The notes under the pieces are model-generated. The model was not told the DNA's origin, ran no database searches, and saw only the letters and a program-made list of their open reading frames with translations. Of a DNA stretch of 64,000 nt, positions 1 through 8,292 are shown in pieces. The position numbers and the translations under genes are program-made. How positions within the stretch are numbered: the first letter of the stretch is position 1; every line of letters begins with the position of its first letter. Source of the stretch: Aggregatilinea lenta (GTDB taxonomy: Bacteria; Chloroflexota; Anaerolineae; Aggregatilineales; Aggregatilineaceae). Where the stretch lies: the NCBI RefSeq assembly GCF_003569045.1, contig NZ_BFCB01000004.1:362281-426280 (forward strand), read 5' to 3'.

Positions 1-146
1 TGCGACTGGGGCCGGGCTTCGTGCTCGGATGGTCGGGGCGCGAAAGCATGGTGCTGGACCGCGACTACCTGTACGTTACGGATGGGGGCTATGCCGTCCC
101 GGATTACGCCCAAATTCAGCCCTGGATCGATCAGAACTTCGACTGA
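1..146 (+). CDS. C-terminal fragment of an unidentified protein (partial)
   Basis: An open frame enters from the left edge and ends at a TGA at 144-146, giving about 47 residues rich in Gly, Asp and aromatic residues, ending WIDQNFD. Nothing in this short tail identifies a family. It converges on the hypothetical gene that ends at 156, and no terminator hairpin is visible in the 9-base gap. It is called coding because the frame is open from the edge and has the same codon style as its neighbours. Confidence 0.5.
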   Translation, partial: RLGPGFVLGWSGRESMVLDRDYLYVTDGGYAVPDYAQIQPWIDQNFD

Positions 147-155
147 TCGATCTGG

Positions 156-587
156 CTATTTGCCCTCTTGGTTAAGGTCATCGATCAGTTGGTCGTAAGC
201 GCCCAGCCATTCGCTCGGCTTCCGGGTGAACTTGGTGATGGTGATGTCCGCGAAGTGCTCGACCATCGAGGCCAGAATCCCCGGCATGGTTTCCCATGCG
301 TCGCTGCGGATCATCGATTCGAGCCGCGCTGACGTCGAACCTACCCATCCCCAGCGCTGGCGAAGCTGCTCGGCTTTGATCCAGTAGTCGCGCTTTTCCC
401 ATGCCTCCGCCGACGTCTCGATCCCGTCGTCAATGCCGCGCAGGCAGAACACCAGCTCGGCGGCCATGTCCTTCACCTCGTCGTCCAGCGACGTTTTCTG
501 GCTGAGGTGGCGCAGCAGCTCCGCCGCGGTGCGCATATACTGGTTGCGAACTTTCCCTGGACTGTTGGTATTCACCACTCGGCTCAT
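156..587 (-). CDS. Hypothetical protein, about 143 aa
   Basis: Small soluble protein without signal peptide or membrane segment. It looks all-helical, with several Trp residues and a four-helix-like heptad pattern (RTAAELLRHL, MAAELVFCLRGID, WIKAEQLRQRW). This composition resembles the diversity-generating four-helix bundle and S23/IVP-type small proteins, but that is only an impression. I chose the ATG at 585-587. A GTG at 623 in frame would lie only about 11 bases from the predicted transcription start and has no Shine-Dalgarno, whereas GGAG lies 12 bases before the ATG. A good promoter lies just upstream at 641-669. No function is assigned. Confidence 0.6.
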   Translation of the reverse strand: MSRVVNTNSPGKVRNQYMRTAAELLRHLSQKTSLDDEVKDMAAELVFCLRGIDDGIETSAEAWEKRDYWIKAEQLRQRWGWVGSTSARLESMIRSDAWETMPGILASMVEHFADITITKFTRKPSEWLGAYDQLIDDLNQEGK

Positions 588-640
588 TGAGGTACGCAGC
601 TCCAATCCTGTCAATGAGGTCACCCGGCTACGGTCGCAGT

Positions 641-669
641 ACGATAGCGGCAGGTGAGATGAATGTCAA
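641..669 (-). promoter_or_regulatory. Predicted sigma70-type promoter for the hypothetical gene at 156-587
   Basis: On the minus strand TTGACA (664-669) is followed by a 17-base spacer and TATCGT (641-646). The -35 box is a perfect consensus and the -10 box matches 4 of 6. Transcription would start near 634, just before the hypothetical gene and just after the end of the kinase gene at 685, so the hypothetical gene probably has its own promoter. Confidence 0.5.
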
Positions 670-684
670 GAGGGTGTTCTGGTG

Positions 685-1746
685 TTACGCAGGCTCGGCG
701 CAGGGCAGCATAAGCTCAAGCTGGTAGCGATCGTCTCCCTTTGCCTGCAGCGTCAGCGTCCCATTCTGACGCTCGGCAAGCAAATTCGCCACGTAGAGCT
801 GCATGCGGTGCAGGTACGGACGCCCTTCGTAGCGCAGGTCGCGGCTGGTCAGGATCTCGAAAAGTGATGCCGCGTCGGCGATTTGCAGATTGGGCGCGTT
901 GTGCTTGATCAGGATATGCGCCGCCGATTCCGAGTAGAACAGGCTTAGCTCGACCGCGTCGGGTTCGGCGCTCTCGGCCATCGCGAACTCAACCAGAATG
1001 TGCAGAATCCGGTGCAGCGCCGACGGTGAGATGCTCGTCATCGGCTCCTCCGTGACGCCGTTGTGATATACCAATCGCCCGCCGGGGAAACGGTGGCGGG
1101 CGTCGGACATCCAATGTCCTACGAACTGGCTGAGCACCATTGGCTCGATCTCGAACTGCTGGAGATTTGCCTCTAGGTACATGATGTCGAGCGCGATTTG
1201 CGTGTACTGGTTCAACTCGTTCGCGTTCTTGATGATATGGTCCAGAAATTCCGTTTGCTCGTCGGACGACAGCGTGCCCTTGTTGTTGCGCAGCAGTTCC
1301 GCGAATCCCAAGATGGCGCTCAGAGGCGTGCGCAGATCGTGGGAGATAACGCTCAGAAACGACTGGTTCACCCGGTCGATGGGCGATGTGTTTGGTGGCG
1401 CTTTGATGACTAACAACACTCCGATTGAGTCTCCCAGGCTATAAAGCGGCACGCGATTCCACGTCAGCAGGCGCGCCGGATACTTCGGAACTCGCAAACT
1501 GCCCCATCGCGCCGTCTCGGCAGAGGTATCGTGACTGAACATCGACGCCAGGCCGGGGATCGGCGATTCCATGCTTGCGAGCAGTTCGTCGGTCGTTTCC
1601 GGCACGCGATCGAGCAGCAAGAACTCCTGCGCGGAAACGTTCATGAGATCGATCTGACCGGCGAGATCGACGACAATCACCCCGTCACTCGACGTATCGG
1701 CCCACGCCTGCAACGCAAGCGTATCGAGTGAATTTTGATCATTCAT
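685..1746 (-). CDS. PAS-like/HisKA sensor kinase with a degenerate ATPase domain
   Basis: This 353-residue cytoplasmic protein has a PAS-like N-terminus (about 10-115, DGVIVVDLAGQIDLMN) and a clear dimerisation/phosphoacceptor domain. Its H-box is SHDLRTPLSAILGF, with the phosphorylatable His at 136. The C-terminal region (about 215-345) has the length of a HATPase_c domain. However, the N-box position reads LHRILHILVEFAMAE with no Asn, and the G1 position reads LIKHNAPNL with no DxGxG. As seen, the H-box is intact and the ATP-binding motifs are lost. From family knowledge, such a protein could not autophosphorylate by itself; it may be a phosphotransfer partner, phosphatase or signalling scaffold. 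No response regulator is adjacent and no membrane segments are seen. Confidence 0.85.
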   Translation of the reverse strand: MNDQNSLDTLALQAWADTSSDGVIVVDLAGQIDLMNVSAQEFLLLDRVPETTDELLASMESPIPGLASMFSHDTSAETARWGSLRVPKYPARLLTWNRVPLYSLGDSIGVLLVIKAPPNTSPIDRVNQSFLSVISHDLRTPLSAILGFAELLRNNKGTLSSDEQTEFLDHIIKNANELNQYTQIALDIMYLEANLQQFEIEPMVLSQFVGHWMSDARHRFPGGRLVYHNGVTEEPMTSISPSALHRILHILVEFAMAESAEPDAVELSLFYSESAAHILIKHNAPNLQIADAASLFEILTSRDLRYEGRPYLHRMQLYVANLLAERQNGTLTLQAKGDDRYQLELMLPCAEPA

Positions 1747-1920
1747 TGGTCACTTGTATCGGCAATAGTTGCACTAGGATAACGTTAGTCCAGGTCCATT
1801 GAGAAAGCAACAAAAAACGCGTAAAAATCGCGTCTCACTTACCGTCGCCTGTATGGCAGCCACGTAGGCGAGCATGTTAGTTTTATAGTATTATGAGCTT
1901 ATTGCAAACTGGGGCAAGTC

Positions 1921-2592
1921 ATGACTGAGTTCCTGCTTATTCGTCACGCCACTAATACGTTCGTGAGTACGGGTCGTCTGGCCGGATGGACGCCGGGCGT
2001 CGAGCTGAACGAGGACGGACGGGTTCAAGCCGCAGCGCTCGGCGAGCGTCTTGCGGGCGTTAAGCTGGCGGCCATTTATGCCAGCCCACTGGAACGGACG
2101 GTTCAAACTGCGGAGGCCGTCGCCATCCACCACACCGGCCTGACGGTGGAACAGCTTGACGGCGTGGGCGAAGTTCGTTACGGCACCTGGCAGGGGGCCA
2201 AGCTCAGCAATCTGCGGCGCGACAAGCTTTGGGAGAACGTCCAGGTCTACCCGAGCCGGGTGCAGTTTCCCGGCGGCGAGACGATCCGCCAGGCCCAGGC
2301 CCGCGCGGTCGACGCCATCGAGCAGATCGCTCAACGCCACCCAGACGGGCGCGTTGCGGTTGTGTCGCACAGCGACATCATCAAGCTGATTGTAGCGCAT
2401 TTCCTGGGCGCTCATATCGACTTTTACCAGCGCATCGAGATTTCGCCCGCGTCGCTCACCATTCTGGCCCTGGGTTCGAGCCGCCCGTACATCGTGTGTG
2501 TCAACGATACAAGCCACCTTCCCCGGCGCGAGCCTCCACCCAGGCCAGTAAATGGACGGCGGCGATTTCTCAGGTTTTTCGGTGGTCACTAA
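1921..2592 (+). CDS. MSMEG_4193-type histidine phosphatase family protein
   Basis: 223 residues of the histidine phosphatase (phosphoglycerate mutase-like) superfamily. The phospho-His motif is LIRHATNTF near the N-terminus (RHA in place of the usual RHG), and the second catalytic His is in VSHSDIIKLIVAHFLG. The length and the sequence around TGRLAGWTPGVELNEDG fit the MSMEG_4193 subfamily. It starts the co-directional trio with the DUF3090 and SCO1664 proteins. These three are linked across Actinobacteria and Chloroflexi, but their shared role is unknown. Natural substrate unknown. The C-terminus ends in a basic stretch. Confidence 0.9.
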   Translation: MTEFLLIRHATNTFVSTGRLAGWTPGVELNEDGRVQAAALGERLAGVKLAAIYASPLERTVQTAEAVAIHHTGLTVEQLDGVGEVRYGTWQGAKLSNLRRDKLWENVQVYPSRVQFPGGETIRQAQARAVDAIEQIAQRHPDGRVAVVSHSDIIKLIVAHFLGAHIDFYQRIEISPASLTILALGSSRPYIVCVNDTSHLPRREPPPRPVNGRRRFLRFFGGH

Positions 2593-2687
2593 CCTATCCC
2601 TATCTCGTGTTGTCATCTGCACAGCCCAGCCATAAAATCGATGTAGAGTGGCAAGGTGTGCCATCATCCGATTTCTGAAAGGTGCTA

Positions 2688-3203
2688 ATGAGGATGCCTC
2701 CGACCGAGATCGAACTAGATCCTGTAGACTTTGTGACCACCGGGACCGTCGGCCCCAAGGGGAAACGCCTGTTTCACCTTCAGGGTGGCCAGGGCAGCGA
2801 TTTGGTCACACTCATACTCGAAAAAGAGCAGGCCCGCGCGCTGGCTGAATCGATCGCTGAAATGCTGGACGATCTGGCCGAACGGCTTCCCGACGCCACC
2901 GAGGAAGAAGTCAACCTGTCACAGTGGGACATGTCGCTGCGCGATCCGATCGAGCCGTTGTTCCGCATCGCGCAGATGGGTCTAGGCTACGAAGAAGCCC
3001 GCAACTTGGTCGTGCTGGTGGCGCAGGAACTGCTAGTAACCGATGAAGAAGAGGCGCTGCCTGCTCAACCGGAGCCGCAGGTCGTGCGCCTCTGGGGCAC
3101 GCGGGAACAGATGCGCGCTCTCAGCGAGCACACCCTTCAAGTCGTCAAGCAAGGCCGCGTCGATCCAAAAAGCAACGGACACTTAACCTACTACTGGATC
3201 TAA
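2688..3203 (+). CDS. DUF3090 family protein
   Basis: About 171 residues. The N-terminal half is mostly beta (IELDPVDFVTTGTVGPKGKR, FHLQGGQGSDLVTLILEK) and the C-terminal half ends with a conserved-looking HLTYYWI tail. This matches DUF3090, a family without assigned function. An AAAGG lies 6 bases before the ATG at 2688; a GTG six bases earlier is possible. Its stop overlaps the next start (TAATG at 3201-3205), so DUF3090 and the SCO1664-type kinase-like protein are probably translationally coupled. The order phosphatase, DUF3090, SCO1664 is the order seen in other phyla. Confidence 0.85.
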   Translation: MRMPPTEIELDPVDFVTTGTVGPKGKRLFHLQGGQGSDLVTLILEKEQARALAESIAEMLDDLAERLPDATEEEVNLSQWDMSLRDPIEPLFRIAQMGLGYEEARNLVVLVAQELLVTDEEEALPAQPEPQVVRLWGTREQMRALSEHTLQVVKQGRVDPKSNGHLTYYWI

Positions 3204-4000
3204 TGACTAACAAACTGCGTCCCCCTTCCGCCCTGCCCGATCCGGTTGATCCACCGCGCGACGGTGAAGACGCCCTCACTCTCTTCACGCAGCGCACGGA
3301 ACATCTGCTGCGTGAAGGGCGCCTCTCCAACACGCGTGGCATGATGCGATGGGGATCGAACTATGCCGCGCTGATCGCCATCAGCGACAGTGAATACGCC
3401 GCCACGGCGGTCTACAAGCCGCAGCGCGGCGAGCGTCCTTTGTGGGATTTTCCCGATGGCACGCTGTGCTACCGGGAAGTCGCCGCGTACCAGGTCTCCG
3501 AGGCGCTGGGCTGGCATCTTGTCCCGCCGACCGTGCTGCGGCAGGGGCCGCACGGCCTCGGCTCGCTGCAGTACTTTGTGGCGCACAACCCTGAAATCAC
3601 CTACTTCTCGCTCGGAACGGGCTACGCGCCGCAGCTTCAGAAATACGCGCTGTTCGACTACCTGATCAATAACGCCGACCGTAAGGGCGGCCATCTGCTG
3701 CTAGACGAGGGCGGCAAGCTGTGGGCCATCGATCACGGCCTGACTTTCCACACCACGCCTAAGCTGCGCACCGTGATCTGGGATTTTGCGGGAAAGTCCA
3801 TCGACGCCAGCTTGTTGTCAGCGGTCTGCAGGCTGGCCGACAGCCTCGCCGCCAGTGACAGCCCGCTACACACGGCGCTCGGCACGCTGCTCAGTCCTGC
3901 CGAGCTTCGCGCATTGGTCCACCGCGTTGGCCAAATCACGGACTGCAAGACGTATCCGCAGCCCGGCCCCGGTCCCAACTACCCCTGGCCGCCAATCTAG
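3203..4000 (+). CDS. SCO1664 family protein (PI3/4-kinase-like fold)
   Basis: 265 residues. The middle has the Lys of a nucleotide-binding strand (YAATAVYKPQRGERPLWDFP). The catalytic-loop-like segment is NNADRKGGHLL, followed by LWAIDHGLTFH, which matches the PI3/4-kinase-like C-terminal region typical of SCO1664 proteins. The start ATG overlaps the stop of DUF3090 by one base. The substrate is unknown; lipid or protein phosphorylation can only be guessed from the fold. The bidirectional terminator at 4027-4053 ends the trio. Confidence 0.87.
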   Translation: MTNKLRPPSALPDPVDPPRDGEDALTLFTQRTEHLLREGRLSNTRGMMRWGSNYAALIAISDSEYAATAVYKPQRGERPLWDFPDGTLCYREVAAYQVSEALGWHLVPPTVLRQGPHGLGSLQYFVAHNPEITYFSLGTGYAPQLQKYALFDYLINNADRKGGHLLLDEGGKLWAIDHGLTFHTTPKLRTVIWDFAGKSIDASLLSAVCRLADSLAASDSPLHTALGTLLSPAELRALVHRVGQITDCKTYPQPGPGPNYPWPPI

Positions 4001-4026
4001 GCCCGCCCGGCCCGTGGAGTGGAGAT

Positions 4027-4053
4027 AAAAAGACCGCCTGATGGCGGTCCTTT
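4027..4053. terminator. Bidirectional intrinsic terminator
   Basis: AAAAGACCGCC-TGAT-GGCGGTCCTTT forms a 7-bp GC stem with a 4-base loop, an A-tract on one side and a T-tract on the other. On the minus strand it ends in TTTTTAT. It serves both the SCO1664 gene (plus) and the TPR gene ending at 4080 (minus). Confidence 0.8.
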
Positions 4054-4079
4054 AGGTTGTTCCGGTAGAGTTGCGGAAG

Positions 4080-6452
4080 CTATGGAAGCTGGGGCGCAGG
4101 CCGGGACGTCGGCTCCGCCGTTTCGGTCGGGCGCGACGTTGGGCTTGGCGCAGGCGTTGGCGACGCGGAGGTCGCGGACCCTCCCGGCGTCACGGTCGGC
4201 GGCGGGGTTTGAGTCGCGCTCAGCCCCGCAGGCTCGGTCGGCTGCGCTGTGGCGGGCGAACCGTCTTCTTCGCCTCCGAGCGCGGCGAGCCGTTGTTCGA
4301 ACGCCGTATCGACAAATGGGTAGGCGTACAACGTATTCCAGTAGTCGAGCCAGCGGTACTCTTCGAGGGCCGCGCGGGTCTGCCCCAACGTCTCAAGTAT
4401 CAGGCCGCGATAGAAATGGTCGATAGGCGTTTCGCGCACGTCTAGCGCGCGATTAACATCGTTTAGCGCGTTCTGGTAGGTCGCATTCTGCTCCGCTGTG
4501 CTCAGCGACTCTGCACGGCGTTCGGCCAACCTGACCGCCGCTTGCGCCCGGTAGGAGTACGCGTCGGCGCGCTGGCGCGGTGTGCCCAGGCTTTCGATAA
4601 ACGTGTCGGACAGCAGGTCGGCCATGCCGTCATAATCGCAGTCCGTCACGTTTTCATAGAACGTGCAGACTTCCACCAGCATCTTCGCCTGAAGCAGTTG
4701 GTAGCTCGTATTGTCCGGGTTCGAGGCGACCAGCTGGTCGATGCGCTGCGCCGCGCTGCTGTAGTCGCCCATTGCCAGATCGAGATCGACCAGCTGCGCC
4801 ATCGCCTGCGGATCGTCGAAGGCGACCTCCTGCAAGTCGTCGCGGGCCGCCGCCAGTCGTCCGGCGCGGTAATACAGGTCGCCCCGCAGACGATACGCCG
4901 CCGCGATGACCGGCTCGGCGCTGTCGGGCAGTGCGTCTGCCGCGACGATGATGCGGCTCAGCGCTTCCTCGGCCAGATCGTCCTTCTCCTCGCCGATCCG
5001 GGCCTGGGCGAGATACAGGTACCCGCGCGGATCGCCGGGATAGTGCAGCAGCATCGTTTCGGAGCTAACCGCCGCCAGACCGAAGTACTCTTCCTGCGCC
5101 TGCCCCGACGCGCCGTCCGCCAGCCGCAAGTAGATGCGCGACTGAAGATCGAGCGCGTCCTGCAGCAGCGGATTCAGGTAAAGCGCCCGTCCGGCGTATT
5201 CCAACGCCGCCGAGGGTTGTCCTGCGTCCAACGTCAGCTCGGACGCCATCACCAACAGGTTCGCGTCATTCGGAGACTCGGTGAGCGCCTCGGACACAAC
5301 GCTGCGCGCCTGGTCGCTCTGCCCCGCCGCATGCAGCGCCCGCGCCTTTTCGACCAGGGCGACGACGAGTCGCGGATCATCCGCCAGCGCCTGGTCGGCC
5401 AGCTCGACGGCTTCATTCGTGCGGCCCTGTACGCGCCGGACGGCGGAAAGCCCGGCCAGCACCAGCGGCGCATCCTGGCACGAGCTGTACCGGACATCCG
5501 AAGGTTGGTAAGCCAGCGCATCTTCGAGCAGGTGTTCGGCGCGATTCACGTTCTGAGTGCCGCCCTGCCCCAGGTAGCTCATCGCCTCGTAATACACGAT
5601 TGGCGGGTAGCAGTGCGGGTTCGAGCTTTCACGCTCAACGTCCAGCGTGCCGACAGCATTCGGATAATCGCCCGCCGAATAGCGGTCGATCGCGCCTTCG
5701 ATGATACGGATGCTGGGATCCAATGCCGGATAGACCGGGGTCGCAGTCGAGCCATACACGCTGCCCTGCGGCACGCCACTGGGAACCTGCGTCGGAGGCA
5801 CGGCCATTTGCGCGCTGAACGGGGTCGGCGTCGCGCCTCCCGGCGTCGGCGAAGCGGTCGGTGTCGCCGTTGCAGGCGGCGCACTCGTAGAACGCACCGC
5901 CACTTCGGTGCCGGTCAGCAGCTCGCGGACACTGTCCCCCGCAACCACCAACGCGCCGGCGAGCGTCACTACGACGAGCGTCGCCACGCCAAACGCGACC
6001 ATCCGCAGCCGCTGCGCGCCGCGTTCGCCGTAGCGCCCACGCGTGCGGTGCGCCCACTGCGCGCGCGCGCTGGAGGGCGGCAGTGGCGTATAACGATGCA
6101 GGAACGTATCGATCTCGGACTGGAGCCGTGTGTATTTGTCGTCATCGAGAATGGGCACGCCAGGGCTGGCCGTCGGCTGGCTGGCCGCCGCAGGTTCCGC
6201 ACCCAGGGCACGCAGCCCCTTCAACGCGAACTCGTTTTCGGGGTTAACGGTGAGCAGCTGTCGCAGGCAAAACAGGCGCTCTTTGTCGTCGCGCGCCACA
6301 CTGCTGAGCCACAGCCACGTCGTCTCGTTTTGGGGATCGAGCCGGACCGCCTGCTGCAGCAAATCCCGCGCGCGCTCAGGACGCCCGCCACGCGCCGCGG
6401 CGATCCCTTGTTGGAGAAGTTGCCGAGCTTGTTCTGCTTGTTCGAAGGCCAT
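4080..6452 (-). CDS. Membrane-anchored tetratricopeptide repeat protein
   Basis: About 790 residues. The N-terminal cytosolic TPR-like part (AARGGRPERARDLLQQAVRLD, then CLRQLLTVNPENEFALKG) is followed by a basic linker and one membrane segment (VAFGVATLVVVTLAGALVVAG). Next come a Thr/Pro/Ser-rich linker and a long series of TPR-like helical pairs (ALADDPRLVVALVEKARALH, ALEYAGRALYLNPLLQDAL and others). The C-terminus is a low-complexity Thr/Pro/Ser tail. The topology suggests an extracytoplasmic TPR domain acting as a scaffold, but no partner is evident. I start at the ATG at 6452 because the TPR-like sequence begins there; 29 more codons are open upstream but look unlike protein. Confidence 0.8.
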   Translation of the reverse strand: MAFEQAEQARQLLQQGIAAARGGRPERARDLLQQAVRLDPQNETTWLWLSSVARDDKERLFCLRQLLTVNPENEFALKGLRALGAEPAAASQPTASPGVPILDDDKYTRLQSEIDTFLHRYTPLPPSSARAQWAHRTRGRYGERGAQRLRMVAFGVATLVVVTLAGALVVAGDSVRELLTGTEVAVRSTSAPPATATPTASPTPGGATPTPFSAQMAVPPTQVPSGVPQGSVYGSTATPVYPALDPSIRIIEGAIDRYSAGDYPNAVGTLDVERESSNPHCYPPIVYYEAMSYLGQGGTQNVNRAEHLLEDALAYQPSDVRYSSCQDAPLVLAGLSAVRRVQGRTNEAVELADQALADDPRLVVALVEKARALHAAGQSDQARSVVSEALTESPNDANLLVMASELTLDAGQPSAALEYAGRALYLNPLLQDALDLQSRIYLRLADGASGQAQEEYFGLAAVSSETMLLHYPGDPRGYLYLAQARIGEEKDDLAEEALSRIIVAADALPDSAEPVIAAAYRLRGDLYYRAGRLAAARDDLQEVAFDDPQAMAQLVDLDLAMGDYSSAAQRIDQLVASNPDNTSYQLLQAKMLVEVCTFYENVTDCDYDGMADLLSDTFIESLGTPRQRADAYSYRAQAAVRLAERRAESLSTAEQNATYQNALNDVNRALDVRETPIDHFYRGLILETLGQTRAALEEYRWLDYWNTLYAYPFVDTAFEQRLAALGGEEDGSPATAQPTEPAGLSATQTPPPTVTPGGSATSASPTPAPSPTSRPTETAEPTSRPAPQLP

Positions 6453-6625
6453 GCAGGGCTTAATTCTTCCTACACGATAGCGCTGCCGACATTGTACAAC
6501 AACATCCCTCTTGTCGATAGCACGCAAAAGTACTATCACATCCCCAACATAGCTCCATTTCCAGGCTGGACTATAATAGGGGCTCGATCAACCCGCATCA
6601 CCGCACCAACCCAAAAGGATCGATC

Positions 6626-7222
6626 ATGTCCTCAGATAAATGGCGTCTCTTCATCGCCATCGAACTTCCAGACTCCGTGCTCGACACACTCACCTATATT
6701 CAGTCCGGCCTCAAGCAGCGTGCCCCGGCGCACACGGTCCGCTGGGTAGCGCCCGGCAGTATACATCTGACGCTCAAATTTCTGGGCGACGTCCCCGTCG
6801 CACAGCTTGATGACATCCGTGCCGCGCTCGACCACGCGGCGCGCGGACATGGCCCGTTCGAGTTGTCAATCGGGTCACTGGGGTGCTTCCCCAATACTGC
6901 CCGTCCGCGCGTCATCTGGATCGGCCTGGAACGCAATCCCAGCGCCCTCGGCGCGCTGCGGGATGCCGTCGAAGCGCAGATCGCGCCGCTAGGCTATCCC
7001 ACTGAGGATCGCCCGTTCAGCCCGCACCTGACCCTGGGCCGCATCCGCCAGGAAGCGCCCCGCAACAGCGCCGCTGCTATGGGTAAGCTGATCGATGCGA
7101 CGCCCACCAGCACGCGCGACACGTGGACCGTGGGCCGGGTCAGCCTGATGCGCAGTGAGCTAGCACCGGGCGGCCCGATCTACACCGAAATCGGCAGCGC
7201 TGCACTGCACCCGCACGATTAA
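6626..7222 (+). CDS. thpR: RNA 2',3'-cyclic phosphodiesterase (ThpR/LigT)
   Basis: 198 residues, the normal length for the 2H phosphoesterase family. Both catalytic HxT motifs are present: HLTL at His47 (IHLTLKFLGDV) and HLTL at His134 (SPHLTLGRI). The family hydrolyses 2',3'-cyclic phosphate at RNA ends to a 2'-phosphate and can ligate tRNA halves in vitro. An AAAAGGAT sequence lies about 7 bases before the ATG. A TATAAT box at 6572-6577 could be its promoter, although no good -35 is seen. It is divergent from the TPR gene. Confidence 0.92.
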   Translation: MSSDKWRLFIAIELPDSVLDTLTYIQSGLKQRAPAHTVRWVAPGSIHLTLKFLGDVPVAQLDDIRAALDHAARGHGPFELSIGSLGCFPNTARPRVIWIGLERNPSALGALRDAVEAQIAPLGYPTEDRPFSPHLTLGRIRQEAPRNSAAAMGKLIDATPTSTRDTWTVGRVSLMRSELAPGGPIYTEIGSAALHPHD

Positions 7223-7298
7223 TCGGAGCATGGCAGCCCGCGTGAGGCGTGTTACAATTGGACAAAGGGAAGCTCACTAAATCTGGAGGATTGGACCC

Positions 7299-7646
7299 CT
7301 GGAAACGCTAGATCTCGCTCGTGTAGTTGTTGACCTCGCGTCTGACATCAAGGGCGAAAACATCGTCTTGATGGACATGCGGCAAGTCTCTCCTATTGCG
7401 GATTATTTCATTATCGTCACGGGTACGAGCGAACGCCAGCTCAAAGCCATCGTTAGTCACATCGCCGAAGAGGTCAAAAAGCAGTACCAGATCTCCGCGT
7501 GGCGGACCGAGGGCGAAGCTCAAAATGGCTGGGTGTTGATCGACTTCGCTGACATCGTGGTGCATGCTTTTCTACCCGAAAAACGCAGCTACTATGACCT
7601 CGAAGGCCTGTGGCGCGACGCGCCGATCATGGTCCGTATGCAGTAG
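7299..7646 (+). CDS. rsfS: Ribosomal silencing factor RsfS, apparent CTG start
   Basis: 115 residues of the RsfS/Iojap (DUF143) family. It binds ribosomal protein uL14 on the large subunit and blocks subunit joining during starvation. The core reads DYFIIVTGTSERQLKAI, then GWVLIDFADIVVHAFL and the end YYDLEGLWRDAP, all typical. The first ATG/TTG codons (7368-7371) would remove the conserved N-terminal helix. In frame upstream, CTG at 7299 gives ETLDLARVVVDLASD, the usual family N-terminus. It lies 8 bases after a perfect GGAGGA (7285-7290). No ATG, GTG or TTG exists in frame between that Shine-Dalgarno and 7368, so CTG initiation is the best reading. Confidence 0.92.
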   Translation: METLDLARVVVDLASDIKGENIVLMDMRQVSPIADYFIIVTGTSERQLKAIVSHIAEEVKKQYQISAWRTEGEAQNGWVLIDFADIVVHAFLPEKRSYYDLEGLWRDAPIMVRMQ

Positions 7647-7676
7647 CTGTTTCGGCCACAGCCCCCGCAAAAAGTA

Positions 7677-7709
7677 AACGCTGCGCCGGGACGAGCCATG
7701 CGCAGCGTT
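7677..7709 (-). terminator. Intrinsic terminator after ndk, shared with rsfS
   Basis: A perfect 10-bp inverted repeat (AACGCTGCGC at 7677-7686, GCGCAGCGTT at 7700-7709) with a 13-base loop sits between convergent rsfS and ndk. On the minus strand it is followed by TACTTTTTG, a T-tract that makes it a good terminator for ndk. It may also stop rsfS transcripts. Confidence 0.75.
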
Positions 7710-7738
7710 CGTGTTTCTGCAGATGCAGCAGACGGCGA

Positions 7739-8191
7739 TTAGCCCTCGAAGATCCAGGGATCCACGTCGCGCGTCCAGTCGTACAGTTCGCTGCCGTCGA
7801 AGAAAATGCCCAACTCACGCTCGGCGCTTTCGGGCTTGTCCGAGCCGTGCACCAGATTGCGCCCGACTTCCATACCGAAGTCGCCACGAATCGTGCCGGG
7901 AGCCGCCTCGATCGGCTTGGTCTTGCCGATCGTATTGCGCGCGATTGCGATGGCGTCCTTGCCTTCGAGCGCCATCACGACCACCGGTGCGGACGTAATA
8001 TAATCGATCAGCCCCTCGTAGAAGCCCTTTCCTTCGTGCTCGGCATAGTGGCGAGCGGCCACGTCGCGGGACACCTGCATGAACTTCATGCCTGCGATTC
8101 GCAAACCGCGATTTTCGAAGCGGCGGATAATTTCGCCGATCAGGCCGCGCTGCACGGCATCGGGCTTGACGATAATCAGTGTGCGTTCCAC
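7739..8191 (-). CDS. ndk: Nucleoside diphosphate kinase
   Basis: 150 residues, standard length. It transfers the gamma-phosphate of NTPs to NDPs through a phospho-His. The N-terminus RTLIIVKPDAVQRGLIGEII and the active-site segment RNLVHGSDKPESAEREL (catalytic His115) are diagnostic. It is the last gene of a minus-strand run with the two acidic TPR proteins and the HDAC-like gene, and is followed by a terminator. The 101-base gap to the upstream gene leaves room for its own promoter. Confidence 0.97.
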   Translation of the reverse strand: MERTLIIVKPDAVQRGLIGEIIRRFENRGLRIAGMKFMQVSRDVAARHYAEHEGKGFYEGLIDYITSAPVVVMALEGKDAIAIARNTIGKTKPIEAAPGTIRGDFGMEVGRNLVHGSDKPESAERELGIFFDGSELYDWTRDVDPWIFEG

Positions 8192-8292
8192 AAGTCCTCC
8201 AGAGAATCAAATTGCCAATGCGCTACCAACAGAAGTGGGCCGGATGCACTTCCCCGCCCACTCCCCTGTTTGCCTCTAGTTTACCCGCAATC

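Noticed and set aside
4542-6749. Long open frame on the plus strand opposite the TPR gene
   Set aside because: It is rich in Arg and lacks any recognisable domain. It mirrors the codon bias of the minus-strand TPR gene, and there is no ribosome site.
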